Assembly (NCBI GenBank): GCA_000729835.1
Contig: JFHB01000238.1
Coordinates: 1 to 43,790, forward strand
Reading direction: 5' to 3'
Source: Atkinsonella hypoxylon
Taxonomy: Eukaryota > Ascomycota > Sordariomycetes > Hypocreales > Clavicipitaceae
DNA length: 43,790 nt
In this document: in pieces, positions 25,601-35,735 of the stretch
How positions within the stretch are numbered: the first letter of the stretch is position 1
How the letters are laid out: the number at the start of each line of letters is the position of its first letter
Position numbers and translations under genes: made by a program
Notes under the pieces: model-generated
Databases searched by the model: none
What the model was told of the DNA's origin: nothing
Seen by the model: the letters and a program-made list of their open reading frames with translations, nothing else

Positions 25601-27744
25601 GTGGAACATCGTGGATCGGCCCATGAGGAAACATAAAACCTCGTCCTGCCTCGACGGTAAATACATGCGTCTGCGCCTGCCACCCCGCAACAACCTGCAG
25701 CAGAGCCTATATCAACCGCCTCTCCTAGGCATATAAAGAGCTAGCAAAGCTAACCTTCCTCACATGTCTGTCCCATACACGCACGGCTCGGCAGTGCTCC
25801 AGGATCTTTTGCTTTTCCCACTGAGGCGCATCGTCCCGGACGCCAGGTGGCACATGGGCTCCGCTCAACAAAGCCTCGTTTGCAAACCTGTTGGCACCGC
25901 GAGTCGCAGGCCACTGCATTTCCCCAGCATTTACGATCGGGATCCCGGAGTTGGAGAAGACGGATGCCAAGGTCTTTTGCAGCGCCTCAAGCTTCTCTTG
26001 GCAGCTATCCCGTGCCGTGCCGCAGATACTCCAGTGAGTCCACTCACTCATACGACGACGCACACCTTCGCGCCCCGCCCTGATTCAACGACGTACGTCG
26101 AGATGTGTCGGTGAGAGAGGGTGAGCGTAGAAGCACACTTATGTCTGGAAGGACGAGTATATCTGCAGTTCGCCGTGGCGGTTCATTCTGTAGCCCGGGC
26201 TTCCGAGGACCTGCCTGCGCCCGCTCAATGAGGAAGCTCACGCGGGAATAACCATGTTCTTAAACTCGACGATAAGCAAGGACGGCGTCATAGCTTTACG
26301 TCCATGGTAGATACGATCTTATGAAGCAGCTTGCAGTGTCGAAATCTGTTGCAGAGAGGGGCTTTTGCTTATATGAGGACAAGCAGGTCTGCGAGAGCGG
26401 CTGGACTCGTGTTCGGCCTGTGTGCGGAGTAGAGCAGACATTCCACGGATGGAGATAACCGAGGTTGCACAATATGTCGCTGGGTACGGCGGACAGTGGA
26501 TTGGGCTGGGAGGAGATGCTAGGTCGCAAGAGGCAGGCAATGCCGGAGTTGTGCAATTTGTGCATGGAAGTCCCGAGGAAAATGGGACACTTAAGAGTTT
26601 GCGGTTTTGTATGTCGCGCGAGCTTCTCATGAGGATCTGCTCATGTGTCGCTGCCCTGACTACAAATGTCCTGGTTGCTGGATCAAGATTGGGATCTGCG
26701 TGAAACGGCTGCCCTTTAGCGAGTGGCTGCGATGACATGTAGTCGCCTTTGACTTGAGCGTACTTGGCCTTGCGTGGTGATAGAATTGTAGGGAAGTGAA
26801 GTCTGTCAGCTTGACGCCTGCCCGTTATGCAAGTCATACGTTCTGTGGACTGTAGATGTTGTGATGTGAACTACCTGCTCTGCTGTCATGGGATTGGCTG
26901 ACTTCAAGTCGACGCCATGACGCATTTGCCACTAGCACCATCTCGTTGGTATTCAACGACTTTTGCGCTCCGGTGAACTCAGAGTTCCAGATCGAGGTCG
27001 ACTACCATGTATTCGGATATCACCAGTCAGCCAGCACCGCAACGTGGTTCCACAGCAAATGCCTGACGGCTCTCTGTCTTATCTTATAAGTTGTCATCTG
27101 GCTCGTTTTGCTGGCTATGGATACATTCTGCTCATAATGGCTAGCGCAGCTGTTGTGCGAGCCGAGGCCACCGGCCGTCTTGTAGAGAATTAGCGAGGTA
27201 GTTGTGTGCTTTGGTAATGACGATGGATGGATGTACGACTTGAACTGTGGTATGGCTGTCTAAAGGTCGTTGACGTGTTGGGTGTTATCTTGGCAAATGG
27301 ACTTTGCCACGGATCTGGCTTGCACAGAGTTTGCCCGTTTGTCGTGCGCTTGGTATTCGCGTTGGGTCCCTACGACATGAGCGTGAAGTGCAAACAGGAA
27401 CTAATATACCGTCCTAACTTGATCCTTATAAACTCCTCCTAGTTGAAACACTTGCGATATGCAGAAGTCTTAAGCACTAGCGGTCATCAAGCTTCTTAAG
27501 ATCGTGTCGATTCTGTCAATAGTGTTGTTATACAGTACACAGCCTACGGTAGTCCCATCCCATGATGATCCACAATCTCATGTATGCAAGTGTGCTCTAG
27601 CGTCTCTGCAGTCTCAATCAATTCCGCGTATTCACTAACTACGCAGTCAGCATCTCTGGTACTTTACCGAGCGAGCGCATAATGCTCCAAAATATACATT
27701 GTGTTACGCAAAAATGGTTGTCCATTTCTGGGATCGCCCCCCTT
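19625..27744. other. 8-kb gene-poor interval between cre1 and tim21
   Basis: The left end is the cre1 3' UTR and the right end the tim21 3' region. In between there is no protein that can be recognised. Notable contents: T/A homopolymers at 20766-20786, 21465-21484, 21719-21729 and 21764-21778; a CACATGCA then CTCGCA repeat patch at 22191-22244; near-matches ATTCCGTA at 21318 and 22251; and consecutive minus-strand open frames between 26837 and 25221 (172, 65, about 108 and 137 codons) whose residues match nothing I know. This could be a regulatory region, non-coding RNA, or a decayed or very divergent gene. Confidence 0.4.
22191..22244. repeat. CACATGCA / CTCGCA tandem patch
   Basis: Two GCACACAT octamers pass into GCACAT and then into CTCGCA hexamers (CTCGCACTCGCACTCGCACT). 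It is a compound microsatellite in non-coding DNA between cre1 and tim21. Confidence 0.85.
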
Positions 27745-28635
27745 TCACCACTTGACGCCGAAAAAGCTGAGCTGTCGCTTGACCGGGTTTTCTGAAGCAT
27801 CCATATTCTCGAGGTAGATCCGATCGTGGCCTTTTACATCAAGGAAAAGGTACCGATACTCATAGTCTCGTTGGCCGCGCTTCTTGACCATGTGTAACTG
27901 TGCGATGCCGTTTCGCAAAGGCCCGTCGACCTGATAAATGTCAAACTTCCGCATAGCAAAGGAGGAAATTGCAGAGGCAGCTCACATGGAAACGCATGAC
28001 CAAATGTTTGTTACCCTGCTGGTCGGTTCTTTCCGTCGACCTGCACGGGGTGAGCTAGAAGAGCACAGAAGATAATGTGATCATATCGGAGTATCTTACG
28101 CGACAGGTCTGGCTCTCCGCCACTTATTCGCCGTCTCTTCTCCGTGTGCAATGATCTTCTTCGAATCGCCTAGGACCTCTATGCATCGGGGGTCCTTTTT
28201 GATCCTGTCGACAGCTCGGTTGAAGTGGTTGATTTTGCTGTCAGGCGCGAAAACATCGGTCCACAAGAAGTATCCCACAGCGCCCTAACCTAGTCAGTAC
28301 GTCTCCTGTACAAAGCTTGAATGCTCTACGCGTTAGAATATTTGGCAGTAACGTACCGTCAGCGCTAGCCCAGCTATGACGAGGCCAAAGTTAAATGTTT
28401 GTTGCGTTGCTCGAGCTGTCTTCTCCCCTACGGACAGCTCACTCCACGGAACGTAGCCATCATCGTTAAATGGGGTGACACTCCTTCTTTTGGGGCTCAC
28501 AATTCCTTGTGATTTGCGGTCATGTTGTGTTGCAAAGGATTGATTCCGCGCTGCGCATCGTAATGAGGTCGGGACCACGAGGCCAGCGAAGCTTTGCGTG
28601 GAACGGATGGCGAGGGTTGTAGTGGCGGGCTTCAT
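27745..28635 (-). CDS. tim21: Tim21, mitochondrial inner-membrane import subunit
   Basis: Four-exon model: 28635-28357, 28284-28100, 28040-27986 and 27930-27745, 234 aa. Introns of 72, 59 and 55 nt are GT-AG and frame-preserving. ATG at 28635 gives MKPATTTLAIRSTQSF, an amphipathic, Arg-containing N-terminus typical of mitochondrial presequences; an in-frame extension upstream has no ATG. One membrane segment spans about 83-103 (FNFGLVIAGLALT joined to GAVGYFLW). The intermembrane-space domain follows, with RIKKDPRCIEVLGDSKKIIAHGE and the conserved ending of the family (DYEYRYLFLDVKGHDRIYLEN). Tim21 links the TOM and TIM23 translocases and helps sort presequence proteins into the inner membrane. 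It is divergent from the ArfGAP gene, with 444 bases between the starts. Intact. Confidence 0.94.
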
Positions 28636-29079
28636 TATCTTGTGTGGGTTGCTGCCATCGTTGGGCACCCTGTCACAAAAGATCACACTAGCATGAGCTT
28701 TAGAAAGCTGATGTTGGGAGGCAAAGGTTGTGAATAGCTTTACTGAGACCGTTGAAGTTATTTCGTCACGTTCGTCTGGGAGCTTCTGTACATGCTAGCG
28801 AGTGTCGGCAAAAAGCCAGATGTGGGGTCGGCACTACGTGCTGTCTAACCCAATCGGGATTAAGGCCCTGATTAATGACAGTTAATCAAATCGCCGCTCT
28901 CCCTCCCGGGGATTGCCTCGCCTGATCGACATATCTTCTCGCCGCGACAATCTCTTGGTCCGTTGCCCTCGGCTCAACATCGTGTCAGCTCCTACATTCC
29001 ATCGCTTCTGACGCCTCGATTTACGCCTCTTCCATACTGAACCTGTAACTGGCGTTCGTTTCGTCCTAGTTCGCCCAAA
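28636..29079. promoter_or_regulatory. Divergent promoter, tim21 / glo3
   Basis: The 444 bases separate the ATG of tim21 on the minus strand from the ATG of the ArfGAP gene on the plus strand, so both promoters and both leaders must share it. The plus-strand leader near 28900-29075 is CT-rich (CTCCCTCCCGGGG, TTCGTTTCGTCC). No clear TATA box is visible. Both genes serve basic cell functions and could be expressed together, but that is inference. Confidence 0.6.
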
Positions 29080-30793
29080 ATGAGCGGCCTTGCCTCCAAG
29101 CAGCAGTCGCTTAAGATCTTTGAGAAGCTCAAGTCGAAGCCTGCTAATAAGGTCAGTCTCAATCGAAGTAGACATGGTGCGGCCTTTTTGCTGACACTGT
29201 GTGCATAGGTCTGCTTCGACTGCGGCCAAAAGAACCCGACTTGGACATCGGTGCCATTCGGTATCTACCTCTGCTTGGATTGCTCTTCCAACCACAGAAA
29301 CCTCGGTGTTCATATTTCCTTTGTGCGATCAACGAATTTGGACCGTGAGTATACTCGAGAAGAGACTCTTCCAGTGATGATTCTTTCCCAATATTAAAGG
29401 CAGCATCTGACTTGCGACTCTAGAATGGCAGTGGGACCAGCTGCGTGTTATGAAAGTTGGTGGCAATGAATCTGCCACCAAGTTCTTCCAGCAAAATGGA
29501 GGGACCGCAGCCTTGAATAGTAAAGAGCCGAAGACCAAATACCAGTCCAACGCAGCAACGAAATATAAGGAAGAGCTGAAGCGTCGTGCTGCTCGCGACG
29601 CCAAAGAGTTTGTCATATGGCGATCCCTGTTGCCATTGCTGAGGTGGCTAATTTTTTTTTCCTATCTAGATATCCCAACGAGGTTGTTATCACTGATGGC
29701 ACCGACAATGGATCTGCAACGCCTGCTGGAGAACCAGAGGACGACTTCTTCTCTTCATGGGATAAGCCCGCCATTAAGCGACCTACGCCCCCGGTCTCAA
29801 GAACCGGAACGCCCGTCGTTGGCCGCACTCCATCTCCTTTCTTGAATGCAGGCAATGGCAAGGAAGCTACGCGGTCCGCCTCTCCACTTGCCAAATCTGA
29901 TTCTGTAGGAGAGTCAAAGCCAGCCGTCAGCCGAATCACGACTTCTGCTGCCCTCCGCAAGACCACTACGGCTGGTGGATCCAAGAAGGTCAACGTTCTC
30001 GGCGCAAAAAAACCGCAGAAGCTCGGTGCAAAGAAGGTCACTAGCGATGTGATTGACTTTGACGAGGCCGAGAAGAAGGCCAGAGAAGAAGCCGAGAGAA
30101 TCGCAAAGCTCGGGTACGATCCCGACGCCGAGGAAGAAGCTGCGAAAGATGGCTCTGGGGCCGCTGCTATTCTGTCACCAACACCTGTCAGCCCTCAGCG
30201 AGCCGCTTCTAGCGCTCATACGCGACAAAAGTCCAATGCTGAGGTCGAGAGACTGGGTGTGGGTGTGGCACGTCTTGGATTCGGCCAGATTGGTGGGGGT
30301 GCTAAGCCCGTAGCCCAGGCAGCTTCTAAGAAGAATGCAGGCGGATTTGGCTCCGTGGGACCAGTCAAAGCAGTTCAAGGTATGCTTCCTCAATCGACAT
30401 CGACTTTATGCTTAGTTCAAGTTTCATTATGCTCTCTTGCTCACATACGCAGTAGACGATTCGGACAATTACGCCCGGACCAAGTTCGGTTCCCAGAAAG
30501 GCATCTCATCCGACGAATACTTTGGCAAGGGAGCTTTTGACCCTAATGCCCAAGCTGAAGCCAAAACGCGCCTTCAAGGATTTGAGGGTGCCACTTCTAT
30601 CTCCTCCAACGCCTACTTCGGCCGACCCGAGGAAGATATCGAAGAGGAGTATGGTGATCTTGAATCCGCTGCCAAAGATTTTGTGCGTAAGTTCGGCATT
30701 ACTGCCAGCGACGACTTGGACAATCTGAGCGCTGCCCTGGGTGAGGGAGCGACTCGGCTACATGGCGCTATTCGTGCATATCTCGGTAGTTAA
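29080..30793 (+). CDS. glo3: ArfGAP, Glo3/ARFGAP2-3 type
   Basis: Five-exon model: 29080-29151, 29209-29344, 29424-29607, 29670-30379 and 30453-30793, 480 aa. Introns are GT-AG, 57-79 nt; intron 3 has the weak donor GTTTGT. The N-terminal ArfGAP domain has the zinc finger C26-x2-C29-x16-C46-x2-C49 and the catalytic Arg54 in SSNHRNLGVH, followed by FVRSTNLDQWQWDQL. The middle is Ser/Pro/Lys-rich. Residues in exon 5 carry the two Glo3 motifs, KGISSDEYFGKG and SISSNAYFGR, that separate Glo3/ARFGAP2-3 from Gcs1. The protein stimulates GTP hydrolysis by Arf1 on COPI vesicles in Golgi-to-ER retrieval. The intron 4 acceptor is CAGTAG, so two in-frame acceptors three bases apart are possible. Intact. 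Confidence 0.95.
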
Positions 30794-31492
30794 AAGGACT
30801 TGGAGCTTCTAGTGCGCGACCACACCAGTGTGCAGGCGACACATCAAAGATCAATGGACCCCGCGTCATAGAGGCTACTGCGAGATGGATCAAGAATGAA
30901 TTGGACGACTGTCCTCGGAGCGGCTAGGTGACATGAACTTGGTTGAGGCTAGACACAAAAGACAAGCGCATTGCGATAGATTGGTGCAACGATGAGGGAT
31001 GCGGTTAATGATGGCGTTCCCGTGAATTCTAGTTTGGCTGGAAGTCGACTAGCATGGAAAATAGACGTTTTTTGTTTACTTTGCAGCTGCTATCTTTGCA
31101 GTCTGTGATGTGTCTCTTGTCAACAGCCTTGTCTAGTGTGGTATTGACCCAACTCCAGTGACTACCTACCTAAGTAAGGTAGGCACTTGTGATTCCATAT
31201 TTGAAGATTCCCTTCATCGTTCACTTCACATGCATCCTCGGTATCGTCAAAAAATTTTTTTAACCCCTTCGCCTTCTCATTGAAGGAGATCGCCTTCCAA
31301 GAACAAAATTTCTCATTTTCTTAGTAGCACAGGACGAAAGCATGAACATTTAATTTTTAACTTTTTTTTCTTCTTTAAGAAATAGCCATCTGTCTCGGAA
31401 TGCTATATGTACTCTAACATGATCATGACAAAAGGGAAACCCAAATCATCAAATTATGCACTCATTCTTTATTTTTTGGTTTTCTTTTCCTC
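30794..31492. other. Convergent 3' ends with a hairpin
   Basis: This 699-base space holds the 3' UTRs of the ArfGAP gene (plus) and the nitronate monooxygenase gene (minus). It is rich in T and A runs (31251-31262, 31360-31380, 31470-31490), as expected for polyadenylation regions. A perfect 7-bp inverted repeat lies at 31165-31183. No gene. Confidence 0.6.
31165..31183. repeat. Inverted repeat between convergent genes
   Basis: CCTACCT, a 5-base loop AAGTA, then AGGTAGG: a perfect 7-bp stem in the space between two convergent genes. It belongs to a TACCTA/TAGGTA-rich family of short palindromes seen elsewhere in the window. A role in transcript ending is possible but not shown. Confidence 0.7.
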
Positions 31493-33030
31493 TTACAACT
31501 TGGCAATCATCTGATTGCCCTTCTTGATCCAGGCAACAGCGTCGTTGACAAATTCATCAATGACAGCCTTGGCGGGCTTTTGCTCGTTGACAACAGCAGC
31601 ACACTTGCCCATAAGGAAAGGGCGGAACTGCTCGAGAGGGTCATCACCTTCATCGTCATCGTCCTCAGCGTTGTTGGCAGCGCTGTTGTTGATGCCTTCA
31701 ACACCGCTGTACTGGCTGGAAGCATCGCCGCCCATGTACTTCTCAAGATCGGCCTCATAGGGGATGGTACCCTTGGCAGCAAGATCCCTCATCTCCTGGA
31801 TACGGTTGGTCTCCCAGTCGTCGATGTAAGGATTGTTGCGAACACGCATGGGACGGCCGGTGAAGATGATGGTACGGACGTTGTCATCGTGACCGGCAGT
31901 GCGGACTGCCTCCTTGTGAGCCTTGGGGGCACCGGCCTCGTCGGTCAGGATGAAGCGGGTGCCGACCCAGACAGCGCTGGCGCCCATCATGAGAGAAGCA
32001 GCCAAGAGCTGACCGTTGTGAATACCACCGGCAGCGACGACCAGGACGGGGCCGCCGGAGACGGGAGACTTGTGGCCCTTGACAGCGTCGACAACGGCAG
32101 GGATCAGGACAGTGGTGGGAATATCACCAGTGTGACCGCCGCCCTCGCCGCCCTGAGCGCAGATGATGTCGACGCCAAGGTCGAGGCACTTCTTGACGTG
32201 CTTGACATGGCCGATCATGTTCATGTACAGGATACCGGCCTTCTGGAGCTTCTCGACGACATGCCTGGGGGGAACACCGACGGCTGAGACGAAGAGCTTG
32301 GCACCCGACTCGATGACGATGTCAACGAGCTCATCGAGCTTGCCCTTGGTGTAGTCGTAGCTGTACCGGAAAAGACGAGAAAAGAAGACAATGGTTAGTA
32401 CAAGTGCGTATTTGACACGGATAATTCTGGTAATGGCAGGGAATTGCAGCTGCGACGAGCGATACGTGATATTTCCGCAGAGCGCGGTTCAAAAAGCATG
32501 TGATTTTCGCAAGCAATTTTGGGCTGTACGTAGGCGCAGGCGCAGGCGCTGGAAGAGGGCGAAGAGGGGCGGCAGGTTACGGGCTGTGCGAGACGGAAAG
32601 AACATACTTGGTCTTTCGGGCGCTGCCTCCAACCTGGGGCAGAAGCAAATCGACGCCAAAGGGAGCGTTCTTGTCGGTCAGGTACTCCTTGAGCTCGGCG
32701 ATCTGCTCGCGGAGCATGTCGGGCGTGTAACCAACACCGCCGATGACGCCCAAGCCTCCGGCATTGGTGACGGCGGCAGCCAGCTTGGGGCCGGCAGCCA
32801 CGTTCATACCAGCCAAGAGGATGGGGTGCTGGATCTTGAACAGATCGGTGATGGGGGTGCGAATCTGCTCTGGAAGAGAACGTGTCAGTTTTGATCCATC
32901 CGCTGACCTGTGTTGCCATGCGCGTTTTCGCAGGATTGGCGGGCGACAGACAGCAGGCGAGAGAGACGGACGGAGGGAGAGGCGCATGAGGCACGTCGAC
33001 CGGATCTGGGAACTTACGAGGAGAAGCCAT
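31493..33030 (-). CDS. Nitronate monooxygenase (2-nitropropane dioxygenase family)
   Basis: Three-exon model: 33030-33018, 32869-32608 and 32360-31493, 380 aa. The first coding exon is only 13 nt (MASP plus one base); introns are 148 and 247 nt with donors GTAAGT and GTATGT. The sequence begins MASPQQIRTPITDLF and has the flavin-binding TIM-barrel signature LLAGMNVAAGPKLAAAVTNA, GGLGVIGG, the catalytic-site motif QGGEGGGHTGD with His168, and VVAAGGIHNGQLLAASLMMG for FMN phosphate. The enzyme oxidises toxic alkyl nitronates such as propionate-3-nitronate with FMN and O2. The C-terminal part has an acidic, Asn-rich insertion (INNSAANNAEDDDDEGDD), perhaps a surface loop. No targeting signal is seen. 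It is divergent from the folate gene. The exact substrate cannot be told from sequence. Confidence 0.92.
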
Positions 33031-33979
33031 CGTGTCTGCTTGTGGTGAGAATGACTGGTCTATATCTGCTCGGAAGGGAAGGGAAAGCAAAGCAAAGCAA
33101 AGCAAAGCAAAGCAGAGGAGAGGCGAGGCGAGGGGAGGAAAGACAGGGTTGTGTAAAGGGAACGGGATTGAAGGAGAATGAGAGAAGAGGCCAACTTGAA
33201 ATACGTGAATGGCCGGAAGATGTCAGAACAACGGCCATGCCATGCTCACATGAGAACGGCGACGCAGACGCCGACGACGGCGCAAAGAACGCTGCCGCCG
33301 CTTTTGGCTGTTCTGGCCAATGGCTCGCCGGGCTCGCCTGGGCTTTGCCGAGGTCTGGTGAGGACAGGAGGGCGCTACAGATTCTGGGGAAATAAGCCGA
33401 GGGACAAGTTTCTGTGGCCTCTGGATGCGGACACTCCGTCGTGAGTGGGGATTAGTTATTTTATTTATGGTCCTTCCGACAGAGAGGCATTGATGGATTT
33501 GATTTGATTGCGCACATAAATCACGAAATACGGCGCGGTGCAATGTATTTCTTGTGTGAGACTGTGCATACAGTCTGTCAAGATGGGAACAAAGAAACTT
33601 GGTCTTGGATATCTGTTGCTCCCCGAGCTGTTGAACGCCGTTATCAACCTCTCATATTTGGACCAGGCCATCTTGGGGAATTTCTGCTTGAGCGATCAGC
33701 TCAGCGGCTAGCTCCTACAAGCACCTGGGCCGCTCGGCCGAGCTGCATCACTCATCGTCTCAGCCGGCACGCCGTCGACAACGCCGTCGACAACACCGTA
33801 GACTCGGAGTACACCCACTATGCATACAGGTTGGTAGGTACACATCTCGGGCGGAGCCGGCGATTCTTACCCCCGCGAAACTCCACACCGAAACTTTCGC
33901 AGTGGCTCGAGGCGTCTGAGATGCAAATTGTTTCTGCTTCTTTTCTTCTGAGAGACACCTTGCATCGTGCTTGCTTCCC
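33031..33979. promoter_or_regulatory. Divergent promoter, monooxygenase / folate gene
   Basis: A 949-base space between two divergent ATGs. The left part is the monooxygenase leader on the minus strand and contains six AAAGC pentamers at 33084-33113 (GCTTT on the coding strand). A GC-rich stretch lies at 33245-33300. The right part upstream of 33980 is the folate-gene promoter and leader. An upstream plus-strand frame of 181 codons (33504-34049) has no protein character and overlaps the real gene in another frame. Confidence 0.5.
33084..33113. repeat. AAAGC pentamer array
   Basis: Six perfect AAAGC copies, 54-83 bases upstream of the monooxygenase ATG on the minus strand, where they read GCTTT. 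They probably lie in its 5' leader. Such arrays commonly vary in length between strains. Confidence 0.9.
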
Positions 33980-35735
33980 ATGGCCATACTTGCGCCTTCC
34001 CTCTCGGGTTTTCTGCTCTCCAACGCAGGCATCTGCCATCGACAGCTGACGGTGTCACTTGTCCGTTGTCGTCTTCTCACCGCCCATCAACCATGTTCTT
34101 CTCCATCTTCTACTGCTCCTCCTCCCCCATCTCCTCAACACTCTACGCAGCTATGGACAGCTCCACGCATATTCACACGCGCCTACTCGGGACGTGCATG
34201 TCATGGCGGACGCCGCAAGAAGAAGAAGAAGAAGAAGAAGGCTTATATTGCCCTCGGAAGCAATATGGGGGACCGGGTAGCAGAGATTGAAAGGGCATGC
34301 AGAGAGATGGACCGTCGAGGCATACGGGTGAAGCGCACGAGTAGCCTGTGGGAGACAGAGCCAATGTATGTTCTGGATCAAGATCGGTTTTTAAACGGAG
34401 CTTGTGAAGTAGGCGCGCACCGTCCATCATGTTTTCCATCTCGTTGCGCCTAGTTCTCGAAACTGCATGTTGACTCTCCTCTCATCAAGGTAGAAACGGA
34501 CCTGGAACCACTTACCCTGTTGGACGAGCTACAGTCCATCGAGAATGATCTAGGACGTCGCAAGCTGGTCGACAAAGGCCCTCGCAACATTGACTTGGAC
34601 ATACTACTCTACGAGAATGAAGTAATCCGCCATGACCGCTTGAACGTGCCGCACGTTGGTATTCCGGAGCGGGAGTTTGTTCTCAGGCCTCTGTCAGAGT
34701 AAGTCACGCCATATCAACCTAATATGCTGGTGGCCACAGTCTTATTGCAAATGGCTTCATCACAGACTGGTACCGTTTAAATCGCTGTACTCAAACAAGT
34801 CCTCGAAGCCGATACAGGACTATTTGAAAAATCTGCCTGTGGGACAACTACTTTCATCCATCACACCCATCGGCGGCGGACTGGTCAAGAGTCTCACACC
34901 ACTTGTTCACAACAAGAGGACGCAAATCATGGCCATCCTAAACATGACTCCTGATTCCTTCTCGGACGGCGGGAAGCACAACGTGGAAAATCTCCGTCGC
35001 ACCGTCCTCAATCATATCCATGGCGGCGCCACCATCATCGACGTCGGTGGCCAGTCAACAGCCCCTGGGCGACAGGGGATCTCCCCCGAGGAGGAACTCT
35101 CTCGCGTTATTCCGGCCATCGAACTCATCCGATCTCTCCCGGAGGCTAGCAATGTCGTCATCAGCGTTGACACATACAGATCCTCCGTTGCTGCAAAGGC
35201 GATCGCAAGTGGAGCCGATATTGTCAATGATGTTTCGGCTGGGTTGCTTGACCCTGAAATGTTCGCGACAGTGGCAAGTCTTGGCAAAACCATTAGTCTG
35301 ATGCACATGCGTGGTACACCTCAGACCATGATGCATCTTACTGACTATGAGAATGGCCTGGTCGCCACAGTAGCTTCTGAGCTTTTGCAACGCGTTGCTG
35401 CTGCGGAAGAAGCTGGTATTCGTCGCTGGCGCATTATTCTCGACCCAGGAATCGGCTTTGCTAAGACAGCGAATCAGAATTTGGAGCTTCTGAGGCGCTT
35501 GGAGGAGCTCAGACTCTGGCCTGGCCTGTCTGGCTTGCCATGGCTCGTTGGATCCAGCCGCAAAGGCTTTATCGGACAAATCACCGCAGCTAAAGAGCCA
35601 TCCACGAGAATCTGGGGGACTGCAGCCACAGTGGCAGCAGCTGTGCAAGGAGGAGCAGATGTGGTTCGTGTACACGATGCAGCTGAGATGGCCAAAGTTG
35701 CCATCATGGCTGATGCAATCTGGCGTCCCTCGTGA
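33980..35735 (+). CDS. Mitochondrial HPPK-DHPS folate biosynthesis enzyme
   Basis: Three-exon model: 33980-34408, 34490-34698 and 34766-35735, 535 aa. Introns are 81 and 67 nt, GT-AG. ATG at 33980 gives MAILAPSLSGFLLSNAG; residues 1 to about 75 are rich in Ser, Arg and hydrophobics and end RIFTRAYSGR, a good mitochondrial presequence with an R-3-type cleavage site. Eight Lys, encoded by (AAG)8 at 34217-34240, stand just before the first domain. HPPK (about 88-237) shows AYIALGSNMGDR and GPRNIDLDILLY; it pyrophosphorylates 6-hydroxymethyl-dihydropterin. DHPS (about 266-535) shows MAILNMTPDSFSDGG, IDVGGQSTAPG, LDPGIGFAKT, GSSRKGFIG and VRVHDAAEM; it joins the product to p-aminobenzoate and is the sulfonamide target. 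Yeast Fol1 carries an N-terminal dihydroneopterin aldolase domain; none is present here, so that step must be encoded elsewhere. Confidence 0.95.

Noticed and set aside
31580..32287. 235-codon plus-strand frame
   Set aside because: Antisense to the monooxygenase exon; explained by its biased codon use, and no independent protein motif is seen.
33504..34049. 181-codon plus-strand frame before the folate domains
   Set aside because: Possible aldolase domain was considered, but no DHNA motifs are present and the HPPK frame runs through a different frame from ATG 33980.
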